DNA from: Nemania diffusa
Taxonomy: Eukaryota > Ascomycota > Sordariomycetes > Xylariales > Xylariaceae
Assembly: GCA_038501195.1 (NCBI GenBank)
Contig: JBBPUQ010000006.1
Location: 1,240,001 to 1,304,000 of the forward strand
DNA: 64,000 nucleotides
Reading direction: 5' to 3'
Every line of letters starts with the position of its first letter. Within the stretch, counting starts at the first letter, position 1. Positions 45,262 through 57,190 of the stretch are shown in pieces. Both the position numbers and the translations under genes were made by a program. The notes under the pieces were generated by a model. That model did no database searches. It was given only the letters and a program-made list of their open reading frames with translations, and was not told where the DNA came from.

Positions 45262-48200
45262 ATGGGTATACTCGACTGCTTCTGTAGTAAGTCGGATGAA
45301 GGAGACTCAGTGTTCAACCAGCCAGAACCGGTTCTTGTCGAAGCGGTCGCGAACTATTCAAGGATCCCATCTCCTGTGCGACCCGAAAAGGAAAAGCAAG
45401 CACAAAACGACCTCAAAGCTGAGCCTGTTACACATGTCACGGATGTAACCCACTTGTTAGTCTACACAAGCTTCTAATACACGATTCGACCTCTTATCAA
45501 CGAAATTTAGACTCGTATGGGAAAAGGCTGCTGATATTGTCCGGGCTTCACGCGAACTAACGAAAAAGGAACGCCTGCAACTTGACCAGACGGAAAGTTC
45601 AAATACAAGCGATAACAATCATCTACTCAGCATTGTCAATTCTGCGAAAGAGGCACAAAAGAAGCTTCAAGATGGTCGGAAGGTCTACACGACTAGCAAT
45701 GGCCAAACCATTGCTGTAAAGGAGATTATAAATCGTTTACTGAAGGCCTTACAACAGTATACGCGCATAATTGATGTTGCGGTCGGGGCATCCGATTACG
45801 CAACGCTTGTCTGGGGCGCCATGAAGTTTTTCTTTCAGGTCACCGACTCTTTTTTATGTAACCTTCCCTTTTCTTAGATTTACTACTAACTAGGTCGGCT
45901 AGATCTTCTGGAACAAGATCGAAATATTAGAAAACTTGGAAATTGTTCTTGCGAAATTAGTCACTTCCATGGCAACATGTCAGGTTTATGAAAGCGTGTA
46001 CCTCGAATGCAAGGAGGTACTACGTCTCCAGCCTGACGATGCGATGGTTCTCCCATTGGCCGAGGAGATGGATAATGCACTACCGAAGCTACATGCTGCG
46101 GTACTACTGTTCGCAATCAAGGCCCGGACGTACTTCCAAGAAGCCCACTCGCCTTCTGGTACGTGAGGGATATCAAACATGGACCGTATCCTAAGAAGCT
46201 CCCATTAACTTGAGAGAGAAGGCATACTAGCTGCGCTTAAGCCGTTTAAGGAGCAGTTTCAACCGCACGTAGATAATATCGACAACCAGGAAAGGACGAT
46301 GAAAAAGCTAGCGGGGATGGCATTCATGAAAGGTAGGTAAATGAGCCTATTGGAGATTTTTACCTGTCATCCGTCGGTGGGGTTCTACGTAATCTTCATC
46401 GAATTAATGATTAATGCTCCAGTCTCCCAAAATGGGCTGTGCGCCTGCAGAGTCGCAGCGTCGCAGCGGAGGGTCGGTAGTGTCGAGTCCTCTGTGGCGG
46501 AGTATTTACACTTAGTCTTGTATATCTCGTGACTATTTCATCGTTCTTTAAGTTTCACCACTAGTCGCCTTCGGCGCCATCACAACATCTCCGGCGTGAA
46601 TAACATTAACTCTTTGAAGACCAGACGACTAAGCTTCAGAAAATGTATTTGGTTCTCGAGGAACTTCGGGAATATTTAGCGCCGATTGAGAGAAAGCTAA
46701 ATAGTGGGTGATGCCATCCTAGAGAGATCTTCTCTCATATAAGACTATTTGCGTCGATTTTGGCTAATAGCTCAACGATGGGAAGGCTTGTTTGAGGAGT
46801 TAATCCAAGTAAAAGAAGGGGTCTCTGCTTTACAGTCGACACAGGAAGAAGAAGCTGAAGGTAAGCCAGGTATTGTCTAGGAGCTCGGCGCACGATCATG
46901 AGCTAGCTAACACGCCACACCTGGGTAACAGAAAAAGCCTTGCAATGGCTTGACGCCCAGAATCCGAAAGAGGAGCTCGTTAAGAACAAGAAACGTCGGA
47001 TGCAGGGGACTTGTCAATGGGTGGTTGATTCGCCCGAGTACCACAAGTGGGCGAGCGACAATGGTCCCCGCAGCCTCTGGGTCTCGGGGCAGCCTGGTAC
47101 TACGATGAGGACATTATCAATCCCCTTTCCGTGTCAGTGCTGACGAGAGGCGCCTATGCGCATGATATGCAGGTACTGGTAAATCCGTCCTCTCATCGTT
47201 TCTCATTGAAGATCTTCAAAATACAGAGGGCATTGAAGTACTCTATTTCTTCTTCAAGAATGGAGAGATGAAGACGTCCCAAGCCACTGAAGCGATCGCG
47301 AGCCTCATTCTGCAACTATTCCACTTAGCCAACGATCAAAGTAGAGACCTCCAGCGCCGTCTTCTAGGCATACTTCGAAGGGCTATCCGAAAGGGCGCTG
47401 GCTTTGTAGATCGCGGCAAAACCGATTTTGCCGAACTTCAAGGAGTGTTGGCTGATATGGTGCGCGAGTTTACTAATAGCTCTGCCAAGAGAGTCGTCGT
47501 GGTACTAGACGCGCTCGATGAATGTGTTGACCCCGATGTGTTAGTTACGAGCTGTCTACACTCGCCGCTGAGCATGGTCTCGAGGTTTATCATCACAAGC
47601 CGTCCAACGCAAGGCCTTATGAGTATGCTTGGCGATTCATCGCGTAATATATGTACTATCGATATGCGCGTCGAAAATGACATCAAAGTCTTCATCGAGG
47701 CAACGGTTACCTCTATCCCGAACCTTAAGCGACACCAGGCAGCTATTCTTACGGCGGTTATTGAAAGATCGTCTGGTATGTTCCGGTTCGCTGCGCTCCT
47801 CTTAGAAGAACTCCAGAGACCATCCCCCAAGAGCGTCTTAAAGCGATTGGAAAAAATGCCGCAAGAACTGAACGGGATGTACGAGACCATCCTGATCCAG
47901 CTAGGTTCCTACCACGATGATGTCCGAAAGATCGTGCTCGCATGGGTCGCCCTGGCCCATCGCCCTCCCACGATAAATGAGCTCGCCTACGCCTATGCTA
48001 CTGAACCATTTGATCGCAATTTTAACTCGGATGATATAATCCCCATCGAGAAGCAGCAGATTCTCGAGTCATGTGGCTCTTTGATTGAGATATTCAATAA
48101 GGATAAGGTGCGTTTCACGCATTTGACTGTTAAGGAATTCATCATGTCGCCTCCGCGGAAAGGGATTGTAGATGAAAAGATCCTGCGGTATCTTGTGAAC

Positions 48201-50282
48201 TCTACCGACAGCGAAGCCGAAATGGCTGCTAGGTGCCGTGAGTCCATGACACTCAGAGATACTGTTCATTATGCTAATACGCAGAGCCTAGTCACCCAAT
48301 TATTTTCTAGAGAGTTCCTCGCGCTTCAGCCTGGTGAACCATCCCCTTTCAATTACTCCCTCGTCAACTGGGTTTTCCATGTCTCTGCTATACTCAGCCT
48401 AGAATCTGATGAGGAGGGGGATGATTTGACAAGCCAACTTCGGTCTCTTACCCTCGACCTAGCATGCGGCGATCCAGGCATTTTCCGTCACTGGGCGAGC
48501 ATTTTCCCCTCGTATGAACGTAGCCACCAGGACCACTGTCTTTATTTATCCCCAGGTCAGCATCTCCGCGATAGAATTCACCCACTCCATGTCGCAGCAT
48601 CCTACGGGCTGGAATGTGTATTTGACTCGTCAATCACCGTATCTAAGGGCTGGGATATGAACGTTCGAGATAGCAGAGAATGTAGTCCTCTCATCTGGGC
48701 CGTGAAGAATCGGAAGACAGGCGTGGCCCGGCGTCTCATTCAAAACACAACGGTCGACGTCAACCTGATGGCCTTAGATGGCCGCTCTGCTCTAACGATC
48801 GCAAGTGAAAATGGCTACGATGACATCGTAACGCTACTAATAGAAAGGCCTCACACTAATGTGAACATCAACGACCTAATCACTCATCGAGACCACTCCG
48901 TGAGTCAAAAATATCAATTTTCTTTTCTCATTTCTACTAAGGCTCCTACTAACCACTAAAGATAGTGCAATGCACTTAGCTGGGCAGCTTGGAACGGTCA
49001 TGAGAATGTAGTTAGGCTCCTTTTGTCTCGGAAAGACCTTGAACCTCAACGAATTGATAGCCCATGGGCTGAAATGCCTCTATATATCTCTGGAGATCTA
49101 CCGCTTCACCACGCCGTTATTCGGGGGCATATGCCTATCGTTCGTCTCCTCCTTGACGATAAAAGAGTTGACGTCAATTCAAAGTCCCGAAAAAGCTACA
49201 CCGCGCTACACGTTGCCTGCCGCGTTGGGAGGGCGGACTTTGTCCAACTACTGCTCAGTTACGGGGCTGATATAAGCTCCATCGACATTGACAACGACAC
49301 CGCTCGTGACTGTGCGATCGACAATGGTCACGATGACATAGTTAAGATACTTGACGAGGCAACATTGCAATCTTTAGGGCCACTTGACACAGCTGCATGG
49401 CTTGGTGATCAAACCGATTTGGAAAAATTGGTGGACAACGGGTGCGCCTCACAAAAGGAATTATCCCAAGCTGCCCTATACGCATGCGAAAGGGGACATA
49501 TGGAAGCGGTTAAGCTTCTACTCGACCACCTCGGTAATGAGCATGCAGCCATTATTGCTAACCAGTTGCTTTGGCTTGCTTCGTGGCACGGCGATAAGGT
49601 CATGGTCCAGCTACTCCTCAAACGACCCGGAGTCGATATCAATAGTAAGAACCCAAACGGGCGTACTGGCCTCTCCCTAGCGGCCCACAAGGGACACACT
49701 GCTATCGTGCGCATCTTCCTCTCGGAGCCAGGAATAGACGTAAACACTCAGGACAAGAACGAGGACACGCCACTGATCTGGGCCGCGTACTACGGTCACA
49801 CCGACGCGGTAGCAGAGATCCTAGCGCACCCCGATACCGACCCCAACATTCGGAACAACTACCGCGATGTGGCGCTGAACTACGCGGTGCGTTACGGGCA
49901 CGCCGAGGCGGTGGGACTGCTGCTTGGGACGCCGGACATCGACGTCAACACCAGCTCGCTGCAGTCTAACGCGCCGATCCACGAAACAGCACTGCATGCA
50001 GCAGGGTTCGACGCCGCCGTCCAGCACGCCGGGTCGAATCGCTGCCTGGAGCTCCTGCTCGCGCGGCCGGACTTGAACGTCAACGTGCGGCGGGACACGG
50101 GCGACACGGTCCTGTCGATCGCTGCCGAGCGCGGCTTCGATGACCAGGTCGCAATCCTCCTGTCGCGGAAAGACCTTGACCGCAACCCTGTTAACAAGAA
50201 GAACGAGACACCATACTCGATAGCAAGGTGGTGGGGATACAATAAAATCACGTCTTTGTTAGAAGACGCTAGGGCAGACTGA
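45262..50282 (+). CDS. NACHT-ankyrin NLR-like receptor (9 exons, 1424 aa)
   Basis: Exons 45262-45455, 45511-45838, 45903-46158, 46219-46332, 46620-46703, 46771-46860, 46932-47096, 47173-48899, 48966-50282. All phases close. The N-terminal part (about residues 60-330) is all-helical and contains VWGAMKFFFQ, the kind of N-domain seen before NACHT modules in fungal STAND proteins. The NTPase has the P-loop SGQPGTGKS (near 410) and Walker B VVVVLDALDEC (near 525), followed by a winged-helix-like part. From about residue 880 to the end there are roughly a dozen ankyrin repeats, with LSWAAWNGHENVVRLLL, LHHAVIRGHMPIVRLLLDD, LSLAAHKGHTAIVRIFL and WAAYYGHTDAVAEIL as clear examples. Fungal NLRs sense ligands by the repeats and trigger cell death or other responses; the effector output here is unknown. 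The intron 46333-46619 is unusually long (287 nt) and could hide another exon; the donors at 45839 (GTCACC) and 47097 (GTACTA) are weak. The late repeats are GC-richer than the N-terminal exons. Confidence 0.85.
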
Positions 50283-51187
50283 CGGACAGACTACACGACC
50301 TGGGTTGAAGCGATTTTCTTTCGCTACTTTACTATAACTAAAATGATTATATTTTAATAGTTAAATTAAATTTATTTATAAATATAATAAATTATTATAA
50401 AAGAAGGTTTATTTAAACCTATCCCTTTGGGTGCCTTTTCGGCATGATGAATTAGAATGACAGTCTGATCAGATTCGTTGTTGTACAGTTCGGCTTACAC
50501 TTTCGTCTAACTTCATTCTCAAGTTGCCATGCGCGGGCCTCGTTCTGATGGTGATTAGTTCTCTTGGAAAGGTACAAAACTATATTTCGACTCTAGAAGA
50601 CCTCATAGCGTTCCTGAGCTGAAGCTCGTGTTCATTAGCATCTGCCTGTGCTTTAATGATTTTGATTGTTTCGTTGACGTGGTTCTAGCGTAGACTGCTG
50701 ATCACTATCCAGTACTAGTTGAGAATCTTCGAGTGCATTTTGGAGCGACGAGCGGGAATTGGTCGGTGCTAATCATTTCGTATCCATCGCATGGTCTATT
50801 ATTCAGCCGTTTTCGATGAGACCATTCAAAGAGGAAATGACTAGACACTGAGTCTTCATAGGTATGGATAGAACAAATGGTGGCCGTGAAAAAATAGCTG
50901 CACAGCCACAATTCATCTACATATTCGTTGCGTCTGGATGCTACTCATTTTACAGCCACCTTCCGCAGGACATTAGTTATCGGTCACCAAACATGTTAGC
51001 CCTATCAGGCTCTCTTGTTATCCCTGAGAATTGGTGTTTGCCTAATCAGTTAAGCATTGGAGGCCCCTGGAAAGACGCCATCAAACGCTCGAAGCGATGC
51101 GCTCCAATTATTCATCTGCCCAAGCCATCCTCAACGCATTTCCCTATTTGCGCAGGCTGGGAATACCAACAACGATAGCAACGCAGC
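50283..51187. other. Convergent spacer
   Basis: AT-rich just after the NLR stop (50330-50400), then ordinary intergenic DNA. A plus-strand frame at 50864-51178 has an ATG but no recognisable content. Confidence 0.45.
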
Positions 51188-51673
51188 TTAATATCCTTTT
51201 ATCAAGGCCAGTGCCGAACTCGCAGCCCAACTTATCGTCAACCAGCCTAAAACCTCGATTGCCTTCTGTGTCCTTTCTAGTGCCTCATTATAGTCTGCCA
51301 TCTTAGGCAGCGGGATCTTCTTGTCAGTGACATTCTTGCCATTCTTGCCCGCCCAGAAGTCGTGGATATACGCCCTAGCAGCATAGACAGAGAGTGCCAT
51401 GAAGGGCGATGAGAGGTAGCGCACAAGAGAGCCCTGTGAAGCTCCTCTTGTGGCTAGCAGTACAGAGACGGCGAAGGACACGAGGATGGTGACGGCTCCT
51501 AAGGCTTGTGTGGTGCGTGTCTTGTGCAGCTGACGTTCGGCCTCGCTAGAGATCTTAGCGAGCTTCTTGGAAGCGTCCTCATATTCCACGAGTTTGCTAA
51601 TGGCGACTTGAGACTGTATCGCGCCGTAAGCGGCTATGACAATTTGAGTTATATGAATCGCCTTGAGCAGCAT
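51188..51673 (-). CDS. Small membrane protein of unknown function, 161 aa
   Basis: Single exon with ATG at 51673. An N-terminal hydrophobic stretch (AIHITQIVIAAYGAIQS) is followed by a charged amphipathic helix and two clear membrane helices (ALGAVTILVSFAVSVLLA and a segment around PFMALSVYAARAYI), then a conserved-looking EALERTQKAIEVLGWLTISW end. The pattern is like small integral membrane proteins common in ascomycete genomes with no known role. It stands alone, convergent to the NLR-like gene. Confidence 0.55.
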   Translation of the reverse strand: MLLKAIHITQIVIAAYGAIQSQVAISKLVEYEDASKKLAKISSEAERQLHKTRTTQALGAVTILVSFAVSVLLATRGASQGSLVRYLSSPFMALSVYAARAYIHDFWAGKNGKNVTDKKIPLPKMADYNEALERTQKAIEVLGWLTISWAASSALALIKGY

Positions 51674-52136
51674 TGTGAAAGTAATTTTAGAGAGGTTGCG
51701 CTTGTGAGGAAGGAATAGATAATAGTAGTTGATGAGACAAGAATTGAATACCTGGTACTGGGAGTCTAAATTTGCTAACTACTTGCCTAGATAGGTACTT
51801 GCTAATTGAGCAAGTGACGTCATTGTGCTACCAAACCCCAGTCAATTGCCCACGTGGTTATGAGATATACCTTAGGCAGTTTCTACCAACCTTATCCTTT
51901 TCAACTCAACGTATCACCAACTTGTATGAGAAGTAATTGCTAGGAAGAGAGGCAAAATACTACTCATTTTAATGCAAATTTATTGTTCTAAGCTTACTTG
52001 ATAAACCTATGTAAAGTCGCAAGCTTGAGTTTTGAGTATACTCAAAGCCTGACGGCGAGTGCGCCTTCACAGCAGAAGCTATCCATCATGAGAATGATAT
52101 CTTAATGCTGCCTGAATGACATAGTTATGCCAATTC
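51674..52136. other. Spacer, nothing recognised
   Basis: Promoter side of the small membrane protein gene and 3' side of the monooxygenase gene. Confidence 0.45.
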
Positions 52137-53838
52137 TTAACATAAAGGGGTGATATCCCCCGTCTGCAACTCCTGGCTAACTAGAGAGGAGACCTCTTTC
52201 CAGCGCTCTAACGTGTCCGCCTCAGCATCAAACGCGTAAAGCCACCGGTTTCGAATCTTGAGGGACTCCGGGTCGATCTCTACGCCATCATCAACATCTT
52301 TGAGGGCATTGTGCCACCGGTCACGCAGATCCTCGCCATTCATCTGGCTAGCGCGCGTGCGCCCGAACCGAAGTTTCTCATACGTCCTCGTCTGTTCATC
52401 TTGCGTGTTACCTCATGATCGACGATTTGGGGGGTTTAAGAGGCGCTTTTGACCGAGAGTGCACTTACGGCAAGAGATATATTCCCCTTCCCTGCTAATT
52501 TCAGACATACCGCGAGGACGGCGGCGCTCTCGGTCGCTTGGCTGGCGCCTTGTGCGCTCGTGGGCAGATGCGGGTGGCAGCTATCGCCGAGGAGGGCAAT
52601 GCGGTGGCTTCGAGGCGATACCCATGTGGGGAGCGGGTCACGGTAGCAGATCTTCCAGTCGAGGCATGACGGCGTCTTCGCCACTTCAACATGAAGAGTC
52701 AGTATGGTCCTGCTAGACGCGTGCGTCAAGGGGGTCTCTCATATTCCTTACCGGCAGCGCGGATTCGCGGGTCTACGGTTGCTGTCACCCGTGCTACGTC
52801 TTCTAGATCACCCTCTTGGAACCAAGACTCCCGGATCTCCATGTCAGCCTCGTGCGACAGCTTTCGCGTAACAATCCAGTTGAACTCGTCCCCGTTGCGA
52901 ACTATTCATATGCTCAGTCAGTAAAGGTAGCGCGTGTGAGAGAATGCTGGGCATTAAACGCAATCTCTGAAGATATCCTAAACCTATGTCCTTACGAGTA
53001 TTTTGTACCAGATGCGTGTCTTCTCCGATCCTAATATCGTAAGGTTAGGTTTATCACAATTTCATTCTCGATACTCATTTTCGCATCCTCGCGTGTAGGT
53101 AGAATGTCTAGTATCGATGCAACTCAGGGGTTTCCCATACCATATATTTACGCAGTCATGATCGACGAATTCCCTGCACAAGGGATCTTCTTTGAGGTGC
53201 GCCCCAGGGAAATAAGCGCGATAGCACGAGTATCCGCTACTTTTCGGAGCATCCGCGAACCCGAGCACGAGTTCTCTAGCCCGGGACTTAATGCCGTCGG
53301 CACCAATGACGATGTCCGCCGGCACTCTCGTGCCATCAGCCAAAACGACAGCCGGCTGGCTCCCCTCCTCGTCCTCGTAGTCCGCGACCTCGCACCCCAT
53401 GTGTATCTCGATGCCGGCATCTCTTACGGCGTCGAGGAAGGCCACGTGATAGTCTCCCCTGTGGCCGATGTAGCCGGCCATGTCCATCAGGGGCTGCACG
53501 GCCAGGATCTTCCCGTCGTGCCAGCGCCGGATCTGCATGTCCGGGGCTTGGTTGCCGATGCTCGTGAGCCGCTGGTACAAGCCACGCCCGCCCCAGCGCT
53601 CTAGCAGCTTCAGCGCGTTCTCGCCGAGCCCGAGCGAGTCGCCCAGACGCCGGAATGTCCGCAGCCGCTCGTATATGACTACCGAGTGGCCATGATGCTT
53701 CAGCGCCAGGGCGCAGGCGCACCCGCCGAGGCCGGCGCCGACTACGATCGCTATGTATTCGCGTAAGTATAATTCCGGGTATATTAGTGGTGCATGTTAC
53801 TTGCCGTTTATTTGATTTTCCGAAGTGTTGTCGCTCAT
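52137..53838 (-). CDS. FAD-dependent monooxygenase, salicylate-hydroxylase-like (6 exons, 432 aa)
   Basis: Minus-strand exons 53838-53805, 53750-53141, 53030-52996, 52901-52752, 52683-52469, 52391-52137. Five junctions are phase-consistent; the first intron uses a GC donor (GCAAGT) with a CATAG acceptor, which is the only choice that keeps the frame. The protein is a class A flavin monooxygenase: Rossmann motif AIVVGAGLGGC (residues 12-22), the VIGADGIKSRARE motif (DG), FNWIVTRK, and the second FAD motif LLGDSCHPHLPTSAQGASQ. It uses NAD(P)H and oxygen to hydroxylate aromatic rings in the cytosol; the substrate (salicylate-type acid or a secondary metabolite) cannot be read from sequence. The 35-nt exon 3 supplies the GEDTHLV segment typical of the family. 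There is no polyketide or peptide synthetase nearby. Confidence 0.85.
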
Positions 53839-54531
53839 GATGCTGCTTAATGCGCTATATCTATACTTTGTACTGGAATAAGGAACCGGCTATAATCAAG
53901 CAGAATAATATATTTACATCCTATCGTCTGGCATACATGCAACCCATATGATCCTATTCGGACGGTATGGTATCTGCCGAGAACATGACGGTGCCGACCC
54001 CGCTTAACCCGCTTGTCCTGTGACTAGTCGGTCCGGCAATCGTCCTGTTGTTGGAGAAGATGGACCTGACGCATCAACAAGACACAGTCCACTAGGCATT
54101 GTGTCTAGCGACCAATTGTGTAGTTGTGTGTTTTTCGTCGATTATAACAATAAATTATGTACTTATTCATAGAATGCTCTTGGCCGTCAATCTGTTGTTC
54201 CTACATATTAGTACCTCTTACATATGACCTAGCTTCGTGTCCTCTTCCTCATTTTGGCTCCCATTAAGCCTGCGATACTAGCAGTATACCTGGACTCACT
54301 AAGGCATGATCATATTCTGATAACTTTGATACAATTATCCTACTATAATAGTAGTATAGTAGCTTACATCCTGAAATGGCTTCAAGACTTACTGGGCTCT
54401 GAATTATAGTGTACGGGTATCTCTTATACTTTATAGCTGCCGCTACTACTTGGTAGTACTAAGATTCGGCGATAGTGGCATTGTTAGATGCTTGGTATTT
54501 CGCGCTTCTCGCAAATAGAAAGTTACCGATC
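53839..54531. other. Spacer, AT-rich
   Basis: No gene or repeat recognised. Confidence 0.45.
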
Positions 54532-55761
54532 TTATTTCATCTCCCATATCCCCCGCAAGCCAGCCAACCCGATGAATAGTGCCTCGTCAGTCCTGATCGT
54601 CCGGCTTCCCTGGCCTGGCAAGATATTAACCCAATGGTCGAAAAGCTCCTTAGTGCGCCCTCTCGTAATACCCATCTCTTGTAACGCCGGGTCATTCTCG
54701 GCAGCGTACTCGAGGCCACGAGGCCCTCCAAAGACAACCATAAGATGATTGAAGTTGGACAGTTCTCTCTTCTTCTTTTCAGGGAAGGTATCATATACCG
54801 ACGAGCCGCGTTCCGACGTTCCAATACTTAGATCGTATCCGCCATCGTAGCTACACTCTTCAAATACAGCAGCCAGGGAGTTGCATCGTCGGACAGCATA
54901 ACCCCAGTAAAAGCCCCCTTCCGTTCTGGGAGTAACTGGATCTACCGGTACGCCTCTTGACCAGTCGTTTGTGTCCATCTGAATGGTGATGCGAGTCTTG
55001 GGTGGAATGTCCTGGCTGATAGTGACTGTGGTTTTGTGACCGACATCGACAAGGGTACCAGACCCGTCCGCTGTGGCACCGGACATGGTGACACCCTCGC
55101 AGTAGGGTAGCCAGTCCGAATGGGGATGGGAGGGAATATCTAGACTCGCCATGAGACCGGCAGCTTTGAGGTTAGGATGTAGGGGAAGTAGAGTGCGGCG
55201 CATGAAGGGTGGCATCTCCATGTACTGTAGGAGGTGATCAAGATACCCACACGGGTCGACGTCGCCAGTGTAGCCATCAGGATCTATGTTGGCGGGACGT
55301 GAGTCTAGAGGAGTATCATCAAAGATGACAATCTCATCTATGCTGAAGACGGCCAGGGCCCGGGCGACGTGCGAAACAAGGGCGGTTCGTTGGTCATCGC
55401 GGCGACAGCTATGATTATGTCAGTGACGGTGAATTGTAGAATGGAGGTAAACCAAGCCCCCTCCCCTCTTCTCCATACGGGCTCTCTCCACAGGTTCTCC
55501 TCTGGAGGCGTACCGGGAAACTGGGGGGCAGAATGTGACCTACGTGGATAATATGCTACCCGGCAAAGCGATGGACAAAGTCCATTCTCTACCACTAGTT
55601 GGTTTGGAAGTATCTACATAGCCTCCTTCTCGTGTAGTTCGCCGTTTCTAGAGACACGTTAGTAGGGTAAATAAATAGATCATTATGAGTAATCAACTAT
55701 ATAAACCAGCCGGAATGACAGGAGTTTATACCTTTTGTCTATCCTGGTCATAGGAAGACAT
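54532..55761 (-). CDS. SPOUT-fold RNA methyltransferase, C9orf114/SPOUT1-like (3 exons, 336 aa)
   Basis: Minus-strand exons 55761-55732, 55647-55544 and 55408-54532; introns are phase 0 and 2. The short first exon (MSSYDQDRQK) joins a basic tail KRRTTREGG. The conserved order is WTLSIALPGSIL, ALVSHVARALAVFSIDEIVI with FDD after it, a linker, MRRTLLPLHPNLKAAGL, PYCEGVT, a beta-barrel insert (VDVGHKTTVTISQDIPP), GYAVRRCNSLAAVF, LMVVFGGPRGLEYA and the final TIRTDEALFIGLAGLRG, which is the SAM-binding knot of the SPOUT class. Human SPOUT1 acts at the mitotic spindle and binds RNA; fungal members are predicted to modify rRNA in the nucleus. The open frame from ATG 55221 covers only the last exon, so naive annotation would be truncated. 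Confidence 0.85.
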
Positions 55762-56336
55762 TATGTGCACAATACGTCGGAGTATGAATACAAGTGAAGC
55801 CCAGTGCTATTACTAACAATTCAGGTATAAATATATTGCATTTGAAAGTGCTTGCTGGCATTGTTGTTACACCTGAGTGAAGGTCAAAGTAGGTGGATAG
55901 AGTATGGTGAAAAGTTGTGCCGGCAGAATTGTAACCGAATTATTCACCACCTACCAATCTCGGGGCAATTTACAGTGGGCAGTGTCTGTAAAGTGCCACT
56001 AATACCCCTGCAGTCCCCTAGCCAGGCACCTGAACCTACAGCACTAGCTGAGGGTACCTATACTGTGGGGTGCGGATCTGAAGGACGGCTAACTGAATAG
56101 GTACCTAGGCAAGTATCTAATAATAACAATAAGGCAAGATGTCGACATCGTCTCCCCCGCCAGCTTTACGCTTGACAGCTCTCTCCTCTTACCTACCTCA
56201 ACCAACTACCTAACCATCCATCTGTACAAACAACGCCAGAAATACCTACAAACACCACTCCACCCAACGACAAGCGCTCATAAGCGATCGGTATACAGAG
56301 AGCCTTCAGCCAGAACTAGACACTTCAATCAACACG
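55762..56336. other. Divergent promoter region
   Basis: Lies between the SPOUT gene and the thioredoxin-like gene, which are divergent. It contains a TAGGTACCTAGG-type motif at about 56098-56109 and another TACCTA near 56056, as in the tract at 17.1-17.6 kb. Confidence 0.5.
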
Positions 56337-57190
56337 ATGAGCGGAACGGTGAACATCGCCTCGTCAGGCGAGTGGCAGCGCATCCTAGGGTCCTCCACCA
56401 TCGTTGTCACCGACTGTAAGTCCAAGTCGCAGAGTGCCTTCATCTGCAATTATCGCATACATGCACAGTATACTTATCCAACTCTCACTATAGTCTATGC
56501 CGACTGGTGTGGTCCCTGCAAGATGATTGCGCCCACCTTCGAGTCCCTGTCGACCAAGTACTCCAAGCCCGGCAAGATCACGTTCTGCAAAGTCAACGTC
56601 GACAACCAACAATCCATCGCCCAGGCGCACGGCGTCAGCGCCATGCCCACCTTCCTCATCTTCAAGAGCGGCTCCGTCATCGAGACCATCCGAGGCGCCA
56701 ACCCGCCCTCCCTCACAGCCGCCGTCGAGAAGGCCGTCAAGCTCGCCGGCACCGCCACGCCGGGCGCGTCGTTCGCCAAACCCGGTCGCACATTGGGCGC
56801 TGGCGGAAGCAGCAGCGGGAGCAGTGCCGCGCCAGCCCGGAGGAGCGCCTCGGGCGGCGGGTCATGGACGAGCTTCAGCCCGTTCAACTTTATAAATTCG
56901 CTCCTGGCCTTCTTTGGTCTCTATTTCGTCTCCTTGTTATCCGTATGTCCCCCAGCTAGTCCTCGAGAGGCATCACCCAGTCTATCGCTTCATAAGCGTT
57001 CCTTCATATGCTAACCTGCTTGTAGTTTGATCCTTACAAAGCTGCTGAGCGTTCCGATTTCAATCTCAACAAGCCGAGGGCGCCGCCAGCACCTATCGCT
57101 CGCGGTGGGAACAAACCAGTAGGGGGCGCAAGTGCTCCGGGTCGGACAGCCGGGGGTGTGCGGACATTGGCCGATCTTGGCGGTAGTTAG
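56337..57190 (+). CDS. Thioredoxin-like protein with C-terminal membrane helix (3 exons, 230 aa)
   Basis: Exons 56337-56415, 56494-56942 and 57026-57190; introns phase 1 and 0 with GTAAGT and GTATGT donors. The thioredoxin domain covers residues 1-110: FYADWCGPCKMIAP carries the redox-active WCGPC, followed by VNVDNQQ and the cis-proline in SAMPTFLIFKSG. A Gly/Ser/Ala-rich linker follows, then a hydrophobic helix (FINSLLAFFGLYFVSLLS, near residue 165-182) and a basic, Pro/Gly-rich tail (KAAERSDFNLNKPRAPPA). There is no signal peptide, so this looks like a tail-anchored-style thioredoxin facing the cytosol. It would reduce disulfides at a membrane surface. Which membrane is not determined. Confidence 0.8.

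Noticed and set aside
45839..45911. In-frame TAG in the NLR-like gene, at first sight a RIP stop (GTC GGC TAG ATC)
   Set aside because: The TAG is better read as the intron acceptor: exon 3 then starts at ATC with the correct phase, so no premature stop is needed.
50864..51178. 104-codon plus-strand frame between convergent genes
   Set aside because: Overlaps the 3' side of the membrane protein gene region, no family resemblance.
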